Origin: an uncultured Eubacteriales bacterium
Lineage (GTDB): Bacteria > Bacillota > Clostridia > Oscillospirales > Oscillospiraceae
NCBI GenBank assembly: GCA_900545405.1
Contig: UQYT01000009.1
Location: forward strand, 1-64,000
Reading direction: 5' to 3'
Length of the DNA stretch: 64,000 nucleotides
The position numbers and the translations under genes were made by a program. Under the pieces are notes generated by a model. It was given only the letters and a program-made list of their open reading frames with translations. It was not told the DNA's origin and did no database searches. Positions 1-8,733 of this stretch are shown here, piece by piece (within the stretch, counting starts at the first letter, position 1; each line of letters starts with the position of its first letter).

Positions 1-68
1 CCAGTATCAAGAGCAGTATGGACGGGCAAAAAAGCCTGTATTCATGCGGGTTTTCGCCGTTTCGAGCG

Positions 69-1604
69 TCATTCCCATTCCACCGTCGCGGGGGGCTTAC
101 TGGTGATGTCGTAGACTACGCGGGAGATCTCGGGGACCTCGCCGGTGATGCGGTCGCTGGCGCGGGCGAGGACGTCAAGGGGGATGCGGGTCCAGTCGGC
201 GGTCATGAAGTCGTCGGTCGTGACCGCGCGGAGGGCTATCGTCTCGCCGTAGCTGCGCGCGTCGCCGCGCACGCCCACGCTGCGGGTGTTGGTCAGCACG
301 GCGAAGTACTGGTCGGGCATGTGCTCGAGCTTCGCCTTAGCTATCTCGTCGCGGAACACGGCGTCGGCGCGGCGGAGTATGCGCAGCCGCTCCTCCGTGA
401 CCTCGCCGATGACGCGCACGGCGAGACCGGGGCCGGGGAAGGGCTGGCGGTTCACCAGCTCCTCGGGCAGGCCCAGCTCGCGGCCCAGGGCGCGGACCTC
501 ATCCTTGAAGAGTTCGCGCAGGGGCTCGACAACGCCCTTGAAGTCCATGTCCTTCGGCAGGCCGCCGACGTTGTGGTGGCTCTTTATCGTCGCCGCCTCG
601 CCGGAGCCGCTCTCGATGACGTCGGGGTAGATGGTGCCCTGCACAAGGTACTCGGGGCTGCCCAGCCTGCGGGCCTCGGCCTCGAACACGCGGACGAACT
701 CCTCGCCTATGATGCGGCGCTTCTGCTCGGGCTCGGTCACGCCCTTGAGACGGCTGAGGAAGCGCTCGCGCGCGTCGACGCGCACGAACTGCAGGCCACT
801 GCGTCCCTTGAAGGCGCGCTCCACCAGCTCGGCCTCGCCCTCGCGGAGCAGGCCGTGGTCGACGAACACGCAGACCAGGCGGTCGCCCATGGCCTTGTCG
901 AGCAGGGCCGCCGCGACGGCGGAGTCCACGCCGCCGCTCAAGCCGCAGAGGGCGCGCTTGCCTGCGAGCTCGGTGCGGTATTTTTCGATGGTGCGCTCGG
1001 CATAGCTGCCCATGTGCCAGGTGCCGGCGCAGCCGCAGATGTTGTAGAGAAAGTTGCGGAGTATCTCCGTGCCGCGCTCCGTGTGCGTGACCTCGGGGTG
1101 GAACTGCACGCCGTAGAGCCGCTCGGCGTCGTTTTCCATCGCGGCGACGGGGCATTTTTCAGTGGAGGCCGTGACGGCGAAGCCCTCGGGCGCGCGCAGC
1201 ACGCGGTCGGTGTGGCTCATCCAGCAGGTGCCCTCGCCGGCGCAGCCGGAAAAGAGGGAGCTCTCGCGGCTCTTGAGCCGGACGCCGCCATACTCGCCGG
1301 AGGCCCCGGCGGAGCCCACCTCGCCGCCCTCAAGATACGCCATGAGCTGGCAGCCGTAGCAGATGCCGAGCACGGGCACGCCCGCGTGCAGCACGCTGCG
1401 GTCGCATTTGGGCGAGCCGGGTTCCGGCACGCTCTGCGGGCCGCCGGTGAGAATGACGCCCTTGCAGCCGCTCTCGCGGAGAGCCTCCACGGTGGCCTTG
1501 CGCCAGGGCAGTATCTCGGCGTAGACGCCCTGCTCGCGGACGCGGCGGGCGATGAGGCGGCTGTACTGGCCGCCGAAGTCGATTACGAGTATCTTTTCCT
1601 CCAT
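69..1604 (-). CDS. guaA: GMP synthase (glutamine-hydrolysing)
   Basis: Converts XMP to GMP with ATP and glutamine in the cytoplasm. The 511-residue protein has the usual two-part layout. The N-terminal class I amidotransferase shows the nucleophile motif GICYG (Cys near residue 82) and the QFHPEVTHT His/Glu pair. The ATP-pyrophosphatase domain follows with the SGGVDS P-loop, and the protein ends in the family's KPPATVEWE tail. I place the start at the ATG at 1604, because GGAGG lies 5 nt upstream; an in-frame TTG at 1616 has no such site. It is the last gene of the glnN-asnB-purA-glmS-guaA operon. The 68 bases beyond its stop hold no gene and only a weak possible terminator. Confidence 0.97.
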   Translation of the reverse strand: MEEKILVIDFGGQYSRLIARRVREQGVYAEILPWRKATVEALRESGCKGVILTGGPQSVPEPGSPKCDRSVLHAGVPVLGICYGCQLMAYLEGGEVGSAGASGEYGGVRLKSRESSLFSGCAGEGTCWMSHTDRVLRAPEGFAVTASTEKCPVAAMENDAERLYGVQFHPEVTHTERGTEILRNFLYNICGCAGTWHMGSYAERTIEKYRTELAGKRALCGLSGGVDSAVAAALLDKAMGDRLVCVFVDHGLLREGEAELVERAFKGRSGLQFVRVDARERFLSRLKGVTEPEQKRRIIGEEFVRVFEAEARRLGSPEYLVQGTIYPDVIESGSGEAATIKSHHNVGGLPKDMDFKGVVEPLRELFKDEVRALGRELGLPEELVNRQPFPGPGLAVRVIGEVTEERLRILRRADAVFRDEIAKAKLEHMPDQYFAVLTNTRSVGVRGDARSYGETIALRAVTTDDFMTADWTRIPLDVLARASDRITGEVPEISRVVYDITSKPPATVEWE

Positions 1605-1617
1605 TTTTGCCTCCAAA

Positions 1618-3444
1618 TTACTCGACAGTTACAGATTTTGCGAGGTTTTTGGGTTTATCTATGTCGCAGCCCTTTTCGCGCGCGGCGTAATAGGCCAGCA
1701 GCTGCAGCGGCACTATCTCGGCCACGGCGTCGAAAAACGGGTCTATGCGCGGGATGAAGATGGCGTCGTCCGCCGCGGCCAGGATGCGGCGGTTGCCCGC
1801 CAGGGCCACGGCCAGGACCTTCGCGCCGCGGGCCTTGACCTCCTCGATGCCGTTTATCATCTTCTCGAGCAGGTCCTCGCGGCAGCAGAGGGCCACGACG
1901 GGGGTGCCCTCGTCTATGAGGGCGATGGTGCCGTGCTTGAGCTCACCGGCGGCGTAGGCCTCGGAGTGGTTGTAGCTGATCTCCTTCATCTTGAGCGCGG
2001 CCTCCAGCGAGACGGCGTAATCGACATTGCGCCCGATATAATACAGCGCGTCGCCCAGGCAATAGCGCTTGGCGAGGGCGGGGAGGGCGTGATTCATGTC
2101 AATGGCGCGCTGGATGGCGTCGGGGATGAGGTAGAGCCTGCCCGCGAGGCGGTGCAGCTCCTCGTTGTCTATGCGGCCGAGGCGGTGCGCAAAGTGCGCG
2201 GCGAGAGCGCAGATGACGGCCACCTGGGTGGTATAGCCCTTGGTGGAGGCCACGGCGATCTCGGGGCCGGCGCGGGTGTACACCACGTCGTCCGCGAGCT
2301 TGGCGAGGCTGCTGCCCACTACGTTGACGATGGCGAGCAGCCGCGCGCCGCGGGAGCGGCACTCGCGCGCTGCGGCGAGGGTATCCGCCGTCTCGCCGGA
2401 CTGGGAGAGCGCTATGACCAGCGTCTCCGGCCCGATGAGCGGGTCGGAATACCGCAACTCGCTGGCGAGCTCGGCGGTGACGGGGATGCGGCAGAGCTTC
2501 TCAAGCGCCTGCTTGCCGACGCAGCCCGCGTAATAGGCGGAGCCGCAGGCGGTGATGACTATGGATTTTATACTCCTCAGTGCCTCGTCGTCAAGCCCCA
2601 ACTCCTCAAATTCTATGCCGCCGCCGCGGAGACGGGGCTCGAGCGCGGCGCGGACGGCGCGGGGCTGCTCCATGATCTCCTTGAGCATGAAGTGCTCGTA
2701 GCCGCCCTTTTCCGCGGCCTCGACGCTCCACTCGATGCGGGTGACGGGCGCGTTGACGGGCCGCCCGGCGCTGTCGAAGACGGTGATGCTATCGGGAGTG
2801 AGCTCGGCGAACTGGCCGTCCTCGAGGCAGATGGAGTTCTTGGTGTGGGCCACGAGGGCGGTGACGTCGGAGGCAAAGTAGTTCTCGCCGACGCCGAGGC
2901 CGAGGATGAGGGGGCTGGCCTCGCGCACGGCGTAGAGCGTGCCCGGCTCGTCGGCGCAGAGTATGCCGATGGCATAGCTGCCCTCGAGCCGCGCCACGGT
3001 GCGCATGACGGCCGCCTTGAAGTCGCCGGTGTAGCAGGTCTCCAGCAGGTGGACGATGACCTCGGTGTCCGTCTCGCTCTGAAATACGCAGCCGCGCTCC
3101 GTGAGTTCGGCGCGCAACTCTGCGTAATTCTCGATTATGCCGTTGTGGACGACGGCGAACTTGCCGTTGTTGCTGACGTGGGGGTGAGCGTTGGTGTCCG
3201 TGGGCGCGCCGTGGGTGGCCCAGCGGGTGTGGCCTATGCCGGAGCGGCCGGGGAGGGACGCGCCGTTTCGCGTGAGCTCGCAGAGAGTCTCTATGCGTCC
3301 GCTGGTCTTGGCGAGCTCGAGGCCGGTCTCGCCCATTACGGCGATACCGGCCGAGTCGTAGCCTCTGTATTCAAGCGCCTTGAGGCCGGCGAGCAGCACG
3401 CCCGCCGCCTCACGCTTTCCGGTGAAGCCTACAATTCCGCACAT
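1618..3444 (-). CDS. glmS: Glutamine-fructose-6-phosphate aminotransferase (isomerising)
   Basis: Makes glucosamine-6-phosphate from fructose-6-phosphate and glutamine, the first step of amino-sugar and peptidoglycan precursor synthesis. The 608-residue length is normal. The N-terminus MCGIVGF carries the Ntn nucleophile Cys2 that appears after Met removal. Two SIS sugar-isomerase domains follow (SQSGETADT in the first), and the C-terminus reads KPKNLAKSVTVE as in the family. The gene lies 24 nt after purA and its stop is 13 nt from the guaA start, so it is co-transcribed. No glmS ribozyme is visible upstream, so control probably comes from the operon leader near glnN. Confidence 0.97.
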   Translation of the reverse strand: MCGIVGFTGKREAAGVLLAGLKALEYRGYDSAGIAVMGETGLELAKTSGRIETLCELTRNGASLPGRSGIGHTRWATHGAPTDTNAHPHVSNNGKFAVVHNGIIENYAELRAELTERGCVFQSETDTEVIVHLLETCYTGDFKAAVMRTVARLEGSYAIGILCADEPGTLYAVREASPLILGLGVGENYFASDVTALVAHTKNSICLEDGQFAELTPDSITVFDSAGRPVNAPVTRIEWSVEAAEKGGYEHFMLKEIMEQPRAVRAALEPRLRGGGIEFEELGLDDEALRSIKSIVITACGSAYYAGCVGKQALEKLCRIPVTAELASELRYSDPLIGPETLVIALSQSGETADTLAAARECRSRGARLLAIVNVVGSSLAKLADDVVYTRAGPEIAVASTKGYTTQVAVICALAAHFAHRLGRIDNEELHRLAGRLYLIPDAIQRAIDMNHALPALAKRYCLGDALYYIGRNVDYAVSLEAALKMKEISYNHSEAYAAGELKHGTIALIDEGTPVVALCCREDLLEKMINGIEEVKARGAKVLAVALAGNRRILAAADDAIFIPRIDPFFDAVAEIVPLQLLAYYAAREKGCDIDKPKNLAKSVTVE

Positions 3445-3468
3445 ACCATATCCTTTCCAGAAACGGGG

Positions 3469-4743
3469 TTAAAGCTTTATATACTCGTCGCGGCCCGCGC
3501 CCACGGAGACATAGCGGATGGGGCAGCCGGTCTCCTGCTCGATGCGGCGGACATAGCGGCGCGCCTCGAGGGGCAGATCGGTCCACTGGCGGGCGTGGGA
3601 GATGTCGCACTTCCAGCCGTCCATGTACTCGACGACGGGCTTGGCGCCCTCGAGAGCGGCTGGGAAGGGGAAGTCGCGCGTCTCGGCGCCGTCCACCTCG
3701 TAGGCGACGCAGAGGGGTATCTTATCCATGTAGCCGAGCACGTCGAGCTTGGTGAGGGCGATGCAGGTAGCGCCCTGGAGCCTGACGCCGTAGCGCGTGG
3801 CGACGAGGTCGATGGGTCCGACGCGCCTGGGGCGGCCGGTCTTGGCGCCGTATTCGGCGCCGGCGGTGCGCAGCTCATCGGCCTCGGGGCCGAACCACTC
3901 GCAGACGAAGGGGCCCTCGCCCACGCAGGTGGAGTAGGCCTTGACGACGCCGACGACCTCGTCCAGGCTTCCCGAAGGCATACCGCTGCCCATCAGGGCG
4001 TAGGCTGCAAGGGTGTTGGACGAGGTCGTATAGGGGCAGATGCCGTGCTCCAGGTCGCGCAGAGCGCCGAGCTGAGCCTCAAAAAGTATGCGTTTGCCCG
4101 CGGCCGCGGCTCCCATGAGGAAGCGGCCGGTCTCGCGTATGAAGGGACGGAGCGGTTCGCCGTAGCGCTCGAGCCAGGAGGTGATCTCCTCGAGCGTGTA
4201 GCCCTTGGCCCCGTAGACCTTTGTGAGGATGAGGTTTTTCCACTCCAGTATCTCGGCGAGGCGCTCCGTCATCTGCCTGGGATAGCTGAGGTCGCCGGCC
4301 TGGATGGTCTTTTTCTGATACTTGTCGGAATAGAAGGGCGCTATGCCCTGCTTGGTGGAGCCGAACTTGTGTGCGCCGAGGCGCTGCTCCTCGAGGCCGT
4401 CCTGTTCCTTGTGCCAGGGCAGGAGCAGGCTGGCCCGCTCGCTTATCATGAGATTCTCGGGGGTTATCTTCACGCCCTGGGCGCGGACCGTCTCGATCTC
4501 CTCCCAGAGGCTCTGGAGATCGAGCGCCACGCCGGGGCCGAGAACATTCACGACCCCGGGGCGGAAGATGCCCGACGGCAGCAGGTGCAGGGCGAACTTG
4601 CCGTATTCGTTTATAACGGTGTGCCCCGCGTTCCCGCCGCCCTGGTAGCGGACGACGACGTCAAAGTCCCGGGTGAGCAGGTCCACCATGCGGCCCTTGC
4701 CCTCGTCGCCCCAGTTGATTCCAACTACCGCGCAGTTTGACAT
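3469..4743 (-). CDS. purA: Adenylosuccinate synthetase
   Basis: Condenses IMP and aspartate with GTP to adenylosuccinate, the first committed step to AMP. The 424 residues begin with the NWGDEGKGR phosphate-binding loop near residue 10. The family elements GNAGHTV, GEGPFVCEW and GRPRRVGPIDLVATRYG follow in order. The start lies inside the end of asnB (19-nt overlap) with GAGGAAG just upstream, so the two genes are probably translationally coupled. In this operon it is the one enzyme that uses aspartate rather than glutamine as nitrogen donor. It puts AMP synthesis beside guaA, so both branches from IMP are transcribed together. Confidence 0.96.
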   Translation of the reverse strand: MSNCAVVGINWGDEGKGRMVDLLTRDFDVVVRYQGGGNAGHTVINEYGKFALHLLPSGIFRPGVVNVLGPGVALDLQSLWEEIETVRAQGVKITPENLMISERASLLLPWHKEQDGLEEQRLGAHKFGSTKQGIAPFYSDKYQKKTIQAGDLSYPRQMTERLAEILEWKNLILTKVYGAKGYTLEEITSWLERYGEPLRPFIRETGRFLMGAAAAGKRILFEAQLGALRDLEHGICPYTTSSNTLAAYALMGSGMPSGSLDEVVGVVKAYSTCVGEGPFVCEWFGPEADELRTAGAEYGAKTGRPRRVGPIDLVATRYGVRLQGATCIALTKLDVLGYMDKIPLCVAYEVDGAETRDFPFPAALEGAKPVVEYMDGWKCDISHARQWTDLPLEARRYVRRIEQETGCPIRYVSVGAGRDEYIKL

Positions 4744-6347
4744 TTTACTTCCTCCAGCTCGTTTAAGCTCCTTCCGCTGTCGCCGTAGTTCGAGAGATAG
4801 CGCGCGGAGGGATCGCCCACGTCGCAGCCCGCCCAGTTCCGGTTGGGCATCCAGAAACCGGGGACCATCTCCGCCTGACCGGGGTAGAATTTCTCGAATA
4901 TCTCGCGGTAGAGCAGGGATTCCTTGGTGAACGGCTGCGAAAAAGTGTATCTTCTGCGTTTGTGCTCAAAGTCCGCGTCGGAGTACATGCGCTCGGCGAG
5001 GGCCTTGAGGTTGTCGGCCAGCGAGTGGCCCACGGCGTCGGAGAAGGCGGCCTTCTCGCGCCAGAGTATGCCGTCCGGCAGCAGTCCTTCGCCGTCGAAG
5101 GCGCGGCGCAGGAGATACTTGCCCACGCCGTGGCGGTTCATCTTCATCTCCGGGTCGATGGACATGACGTAGCGGACAAAGTCCAGGTCGCCGAAGGGCA
5201 CGCGGGCCTCCAGCGAGTGCACGGAGATGCAGCGGTCGGCACGCAGAACATCGTAGGCGTAGAGCTCGCGCATGCGCTTTTGCGCTTCCTTCTGGAACTC
5301 CTCGGCCGAGGGTGCGAAGTCCGTGTACTTGTAGCCGAAGAGCTCGTCGGAGACCTCGCCTGTGAGCAGGACGCGGACGTCGGTCTGCTCGTGGATGGCC
5401 TTGCAGACGAGGTACATGCCCACGCTGGCGCGCACCGTCGTGATGTCGTAGGAGCCGATGGTGGCGATGACGTCGCTCAGGGCGGCTACCGCCTCCTTGA
5501 CGGGGACGACCACCTCCATGTGGTCGCTGCCGATGAACTCCGCGACCTCGCGGGCATAGCCGAGGTCGATGGCGTCGCCGCTCATGCCGATGGCGAAGGT
5601 GCGGATCTTCTTGCCCGTGAGCCGCGCCGCGATGGCGCAGACCAGGGAGGAATCCAGGCCGCCGCTGAGCAGGAAGCCGACCTTGGCGTCGGAGACCAGG
5701 CGCTTTTCAACGCCCTTTATCAGCCTCTCGCGGATGCCGGCGCAGATCTCGTCCTCGGTGCCGCGGATGATCGGCCCGGCCTCGCCGGGGTCGGCATAGC
5801 GGTGGAACTGCCCGCCCTTCCAGTAGCATCCGGGAGGGAAGGGGCGCACACGCCATACCAGCCCGACGAGGTTCTTCGCCTCGCTGGCGAAGAGCATCGT
5901 GCCGTGCATGTCGTAGCCGTAGAAGAGGGGACGAATGCCGATGGGGTCGCGCGCTGCGATGAACTCGTGCGTCTCGGCGTCGTAGATGATGCAGGCAAAC
6001 TCCGCGTCGAGCATCTTGAACATATCCGTTCCGTACTCGCGCCAGAGCGGGAGCAGCACCTCGCAGTCGGAGCCGCTTTTGAAGGTGTACTTTGCAGAGA
6101 GCTCTTCCTTTATCTTTTCATAGCCGTAGATCTCGCCGTTGCAGACGACATAGCTGCCGTCCAGTTCAAAGGGCTGCATGCCCGTGGGGTCGAGTCCCAT
6201 GATGGACAGGCGGTGAAAGCACAGTATGCCGTCGTCGAGCTTCACGATACGGCTGTCATCGGGACCGCGGGAGCGTGTGCGCTCGAAGCCCTCGGTGAAG
6301 GCGGCCATTTCGGGCATTGGGCCGCAGCAGCCCATTATGGAGCACAT
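4725..6347 (-). CDS. asnB: Asparagine synthetase B, glutamine-hydrolysing
   Basis: Makes asparagine from aspartate, ATP and glutamine. The 540-residue protein starts MCSIMGCCG, giving the Ntn-type Cys2; the third residue is Ser where Gly is usual in MCGI. The glutaminase domain has CNGEIYGY and the synthetase domain has the SGGLDSSLV pyrophosphatase loop near residue 235. The start ATG follows GAGGTG and lies 8 nt after the glnN stop, so glnN and asnB form one transcript. Length and motif order match bacterial AsnB of the short type. Confidence 0.95.
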   Translation of the reverse strand: MCSIMGCCGPMPEMAAFTEGFERTRSRGPDDSRIVKLDDGILCFHRLSIMGLDPTGMQPFELDGSYVVCNGEIYGYEKIKEELSAKYTFKSGSDCEVLLPLWREYGTDMFKMLDAEFACIIYDAETHEFIAARDPIGIRPLFYGYDMHGTMLFASEAKNLVGLVWRVRPFPPGCYWKGGQFHRYADPGEAGPIIRGTEDEICAGIRERLIKGVEKRLVSDAKVGFLLSGGLDSSLVCAIAARLTGKKIRTFAIGMSGDAIDLGYAREVAEFIGSDHMEVVVPVKEAVAALSDVIATIGSYDITTVRASVGMYLVCKAIHEQTDVRVLLTGEVSDELFGYKYTDFAPSAEEFQKEAQKRMRELYAYDVLRADRCISVHSLEARVPFGDLDFVRYVMSIDPEMKMNRHGVGKYLLRRAFDGEGLLPDGILWREKAAFSDAVGHSLADNLKALAERMYSDADFEHKRRRYTFSQPFTKESLLYREIFEKFYPGQAEMVPGFWMPNRNWAGCDVGDPSARYLSNYGDSGRSLNELEEVKCQTAR

Positions 6348-6355
6348 GGTGCACC

Positions 6356-8452
6356 TCAGCCCACACCGTACAGCAGCTCACTGTACGTGGGGTAGGGCCA
6401 GTACTTGGCGGACGTGATGCTCTCGGCCTCGTCGGCCGCGGCGCGCAGCTCGCGCATCCTGGGCAGGACGTCGTCGCGAATGGCGCAGCTCTCGGCGGTG
6501 ACGTCGGCCGCGTCGTGCAGGTGGAGCATGGAATCCTCCAGCGCCTCGGTGTTGGCGGCAATGACGTCGCAGAGCGTGGAGAGCCGGCGCACAAGGCCGC
6601 GCTCATAGGTGCAGGCGCAGTCCGGGTCGAGGCCGCGCTTGGCGGCGGCGGCACGGGCGGTGTCGGCGGCATAGGCCTCGACGGCGGGGAGGATCTCCTT
6701 CTTCGCCATGTCGGCCATGGTCAGGGCCTCGATGCTGACGGTCTTGCAGTAGTTCTCCAGCATGATCTCGTAACGGGAGTGGAGCTCTGCTTCAGTATAC
6801 ACCCCTTCGGAGGTTAGCATATCTATGTTCTTTTTGTCAAGCAGTCTCGGCATGCAATCGGGGGTGGTGCGCAGGTTGGAGAGCCCGCGGACCTCCTCGG
6901 CCTCGCGCAGCCAGGCCGCGTCGTAGCCGTTGCCGTTGAAGATTATGCGCTTGTGGCAGATGATGACGCTGCGGATGAGCTCGTGCAGGGCGGTGTCGAA
7001 GCTCTCGGAGCTCTCCAGGATGTCGGCGTAGCGGTGCAGCACGGAGGCGACGGCGGCGTTGAGCATGATGTTGGCGCAGGCTATGGAGTTGGAGGAGCCG
7101 AGCATGCGGAACTCAAACTTGTTGCCGGTGAAGGCGAAGGGGGAGGTGCGGTTGCGGTCCGTGGTGTCGCGCTGGAACCTCGGCAGGGTGTCCACGCCGA
7201 GGCGCAGCTGGCTGCGCTCAGCGGCGGAGTAGGGGGCGTCCTGCTCCAGGGCCTTGAGGACGGCGGTGAGCTCATCGCCGAGGAAAATGGAGACCACGGC
7301 GGGGGGAGCCTCGTTGGCGCCCAGACGGTGGTCGTTGCCCGCCGTGGCCACGGCGAGACGCAGGAGGTCCTGATACTCGTCAACGGCCTCGATGACCGCG
7401 CAGAGGAAGGTGAGGAACTGCGCGTTCTCATGCGGCGTCTCGCCAGGGGAGAGAAGATTTATCCCGGTGTCGGTGGTGAGGGACCAGTTGTTGTGCTTAC
7501 CGGAGCCGTTCACACCGGCGAAGGGCTTTTCGTGAAGGAGACACGCAAGGCCGTGTTTGGCCGCGACCTTCTGCATGATCTCCATGGTCAGCTGGTTGTG
7601 GTCGGTGGCGATGTTGGCCGGGCCGTAGATGGGCGCGATCTCGTGCTGGGCGGGCGCCACCTCGTTGTGCTCGGTCTTGGCCAGGACGCCGAGCTTCCAG
7701 AGCTCCTCATCCAGGTCCTTCATATATGCCTCGACCCTCGGCTTTATGCTGCCGAAATAGTGGTCGTCGAGCTCCTGGCCCTTGGGCGGGCGGGCGCCGA
7801 AGAGGGTGCGGCCGGTGCAGACCAGGTCGCGGCGCTTCTTGAAGAGCTCCTTATCGATGAGGAAGTACTCCTGCTCGGGGCCGACGGAGGGGTACACGCG
7901 CCGGACGTCCTCGTTGCCGAAGAGCTTGAGCACGCGCAGGGCCTGACGGGAGAGCGCGGCCATGGAGCGCAGGAGCGGGGTCTTTTTGTCCAGGGCCTCG
8001 CCGCCGTAGGAGCAGAAGGCCGTGGGTATGCAGAGCGTGTGGCCCTTGATGAAGGCGTAGCTGGTGGGGTCCCAGGCGGTGTAGCCGCGGGCCTCAAAGG
8101 TGGCGCGCAGGCCGCCGGAGGGGAAGCTCGATGCGTCCGGCTCGCCCTGAATGAGCTCGCGGCCGGAGAACTCCATTATGACGCCGCCGTCGGGTGCGGG
8201 GCTTATAAAGCTGTCGTGCTTCTCGGCGGTAATACCGGTCATGGGCTGGAACCAGTGCGTAAAGTGCGTGGCTCCGTGCTCAACGGCCCAGTCCTTCATC
8301 GCCGAGGCGACCTCGCCCGCGACGTCGGAATTGAGCGGCTTCCCGGCCTCTATGGTCTCCCTCAGGGAATTATAGACCCAACCGGGGAGACGGGCCTTCA
8401 TGACCCTGTCGTCAAAAACCATACATCCAAAATACTCGGGTACTGTCGCCAT
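6356..8452 (-). CDS. glnN: Type III glutamine synthetase
   Basis: Makes glutamine from glutamate, ammonia and ATP; type III enzymes are large and common in Bacteroidetes, cyanobacteria and Clostridia. At about 698 residues it matches type III length (about 700) rather than type I. Visible active-site elements include GPEQEYFL (191-198), EHNEVAPAQHEIAP (261-274) and NGSGKHNNWS (315-324), then NRTSPFAF and NKFEFRMLGSS. I place the start at the ATG at 8452, 6 nt after AGAGGTG; a GTG at 8461 overlaps the Shine-Dalgarno site. It heads a five-gene operon of glutamine and nucleotide synthesis, read from a strong promoter and through a terminator-like leader hairpin. Confidence 0.95.
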   Translation of the reverse strand: MATVPEYFGCMVFDDRVMKARLPGWVYNSLRETIEAGKPLNSDVAGEVASAMKDWAVEHGATHFTHWFQPMTGITAEKHDSFISPAPDGGVIMEFSGRELIQGEPDASSFPSGGLRATFEARGYTAWDPTSYAFIKGHTLCIPTAFCSYGGEALDKKTPLLRSMAALSRQALRVLKLFGNEDVRRVYPSVGPEQEYFLIDKELFKKRRDLVCTGRTLFGARPPKGQELDDHYFGSIKPRVEAYMKDLDEELWKLGVLAKTEHNEVAPAQHEIAPIYGPANIATDHNQLTMEIMQKVAAKHGLACLLHEKPFAGVNGSGKHNNWSLTTDTGINLLSPGETPHENAQFLTFLCAVIEAVDEYQDLLRLAVATAGNDHRLGANEAPPAVVSIFLGDELTAVLKALEQDAPYSAAERSQLRLGVDTLPRFQRDTTDRNRTSPFAFTGNKFEFRMLGSSNSIACANIMLNAAVASVLHRYADILESSESFDTALHELIRSVIICHKRIIFNGNGYDAAWLREAEEVRGLSNLRTTPDCMPRLLDKKNIDMLTSEGVYTEAELHSRYEIMLENYCKTVSIEALTMADMAKKEILPAVEAYAADTARAAAAKRGLDPDCACTYERGLVRRLSTLCDVIAANTEALEDSMLHLHDAADVTAESCAIRDDVLPRMRELRAAADEAESITSAKYWPYPTYSELLYGVG

Positions 8453-8466
8453 GACGATCACCTCTT

Positions 8467-8517
8467 TAAAAAAATAAAAAGACAGGGGCGCCGCAGGTTA
8501 TGCTGCCTGCGGCGCCC
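8467..8517 (-). terminator. Leader terminator (attenuator) of glnN operon
   Basis: A 12-bp perfect GC-rich stem (8486-8497 with 8506-8517) has an 8-nt loop. It is followed on the minus strand by CTGTC and a long T tract broken by a single A (8467-8480). It lies between the glnN promoter and the glnN Shine-Dalgarno site, so read-through must be needed for expression. With an ANTAR antiterminator gene 1.5 kb away, attenuation is the likely mode. Confidence 0.85.
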
Positions 8518-8535
8518 TTGCCGTACAACGCGAAC

Positions 8536-8564
8536 ACTATAAGCTCGATAGTGCAATTTGTCAA
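8536..8564 (-). promoter_or_regulatory. Sigma-A-type promoter of glnN operon
   Basis: On the minus strand a TTGACA -35 box (8559-8564) and a TATAGT -10 box (8536-8541) are 17 bp apart. Transcription should start near 8529, giving a leader of roughly 75 nt that contains the strong hairpin. Confidence 0.88.
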
Positions 8565-8606
8565 GAGGTCAACTGCGAAAATCAGCACAATAGTCAAAAA
8601 TCCACG

Positions 8607-8635
8607 TTGACAAACAGGCTATAGTGTAGTAAAGT
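8607..8635 (+). promoter_or_regulatory. Promoter of glnA-ANTAR-pyrG
   Basis: TTGACA (8607-8612) and TAAAGT (8630-8635) are 17 bp apart on the plus strand. Transcription should begin just before the leader hairpins at 8642. The divergent glnN promoter is only about 45 bp away. Confidence 0.75.
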
Positions 8636-8641
8636 TACCGC

Positions 8642-8705
8642 ATGAACGAGGGAGTTCATTCGTATCGAGGGAGAAGTGTCGAATGATTGCCCTCGGTTTT
8701 TGATT
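8642..8705 (+). terminator. Two-hairpin leader with terminator before glnA
   Basis: Hairpin 1 (8642-8659) is a perfect 6-bp stem with a six-base loop, GAGGGA. Hairpin 2 pairs CGAGGG (8666-8671) with CCCTCG (8690-8695), flanked by two further pairs, and is followed by a T-rich tract. The octamer CGAGGGAG occurs twice (8647-8654 and 8666-8673), so either copy could pair with the same 3' arm. This is the layout expected for a switchable antiterminator. ANTAR proteins are known to bind paired hairpins with six-base loops, although this loop starts with G rather than the usual A. Confidence 0.65.
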
Positions 8706-8733
8706 TTGAAACGGCAGAAAGGTCGGGAGCGAA

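Noticed and set aside
1..68. Partial gene or terminator at the left edge
   Set aside because: Only a weak inverted repeat before a T6 on the minus strand; too little sequence to support a call.
1618..3470. glmS ribozyme upstream of glmS
   Set aside because: Only 24 nt separate purA and glmS, too short for the ribozyme, and no conserved core is seen.
1552..4740. A 1062-codon plus-strand frame opposite glmS and purA
   Set aside because: Same antisense effect; no start signal and no family similarity.
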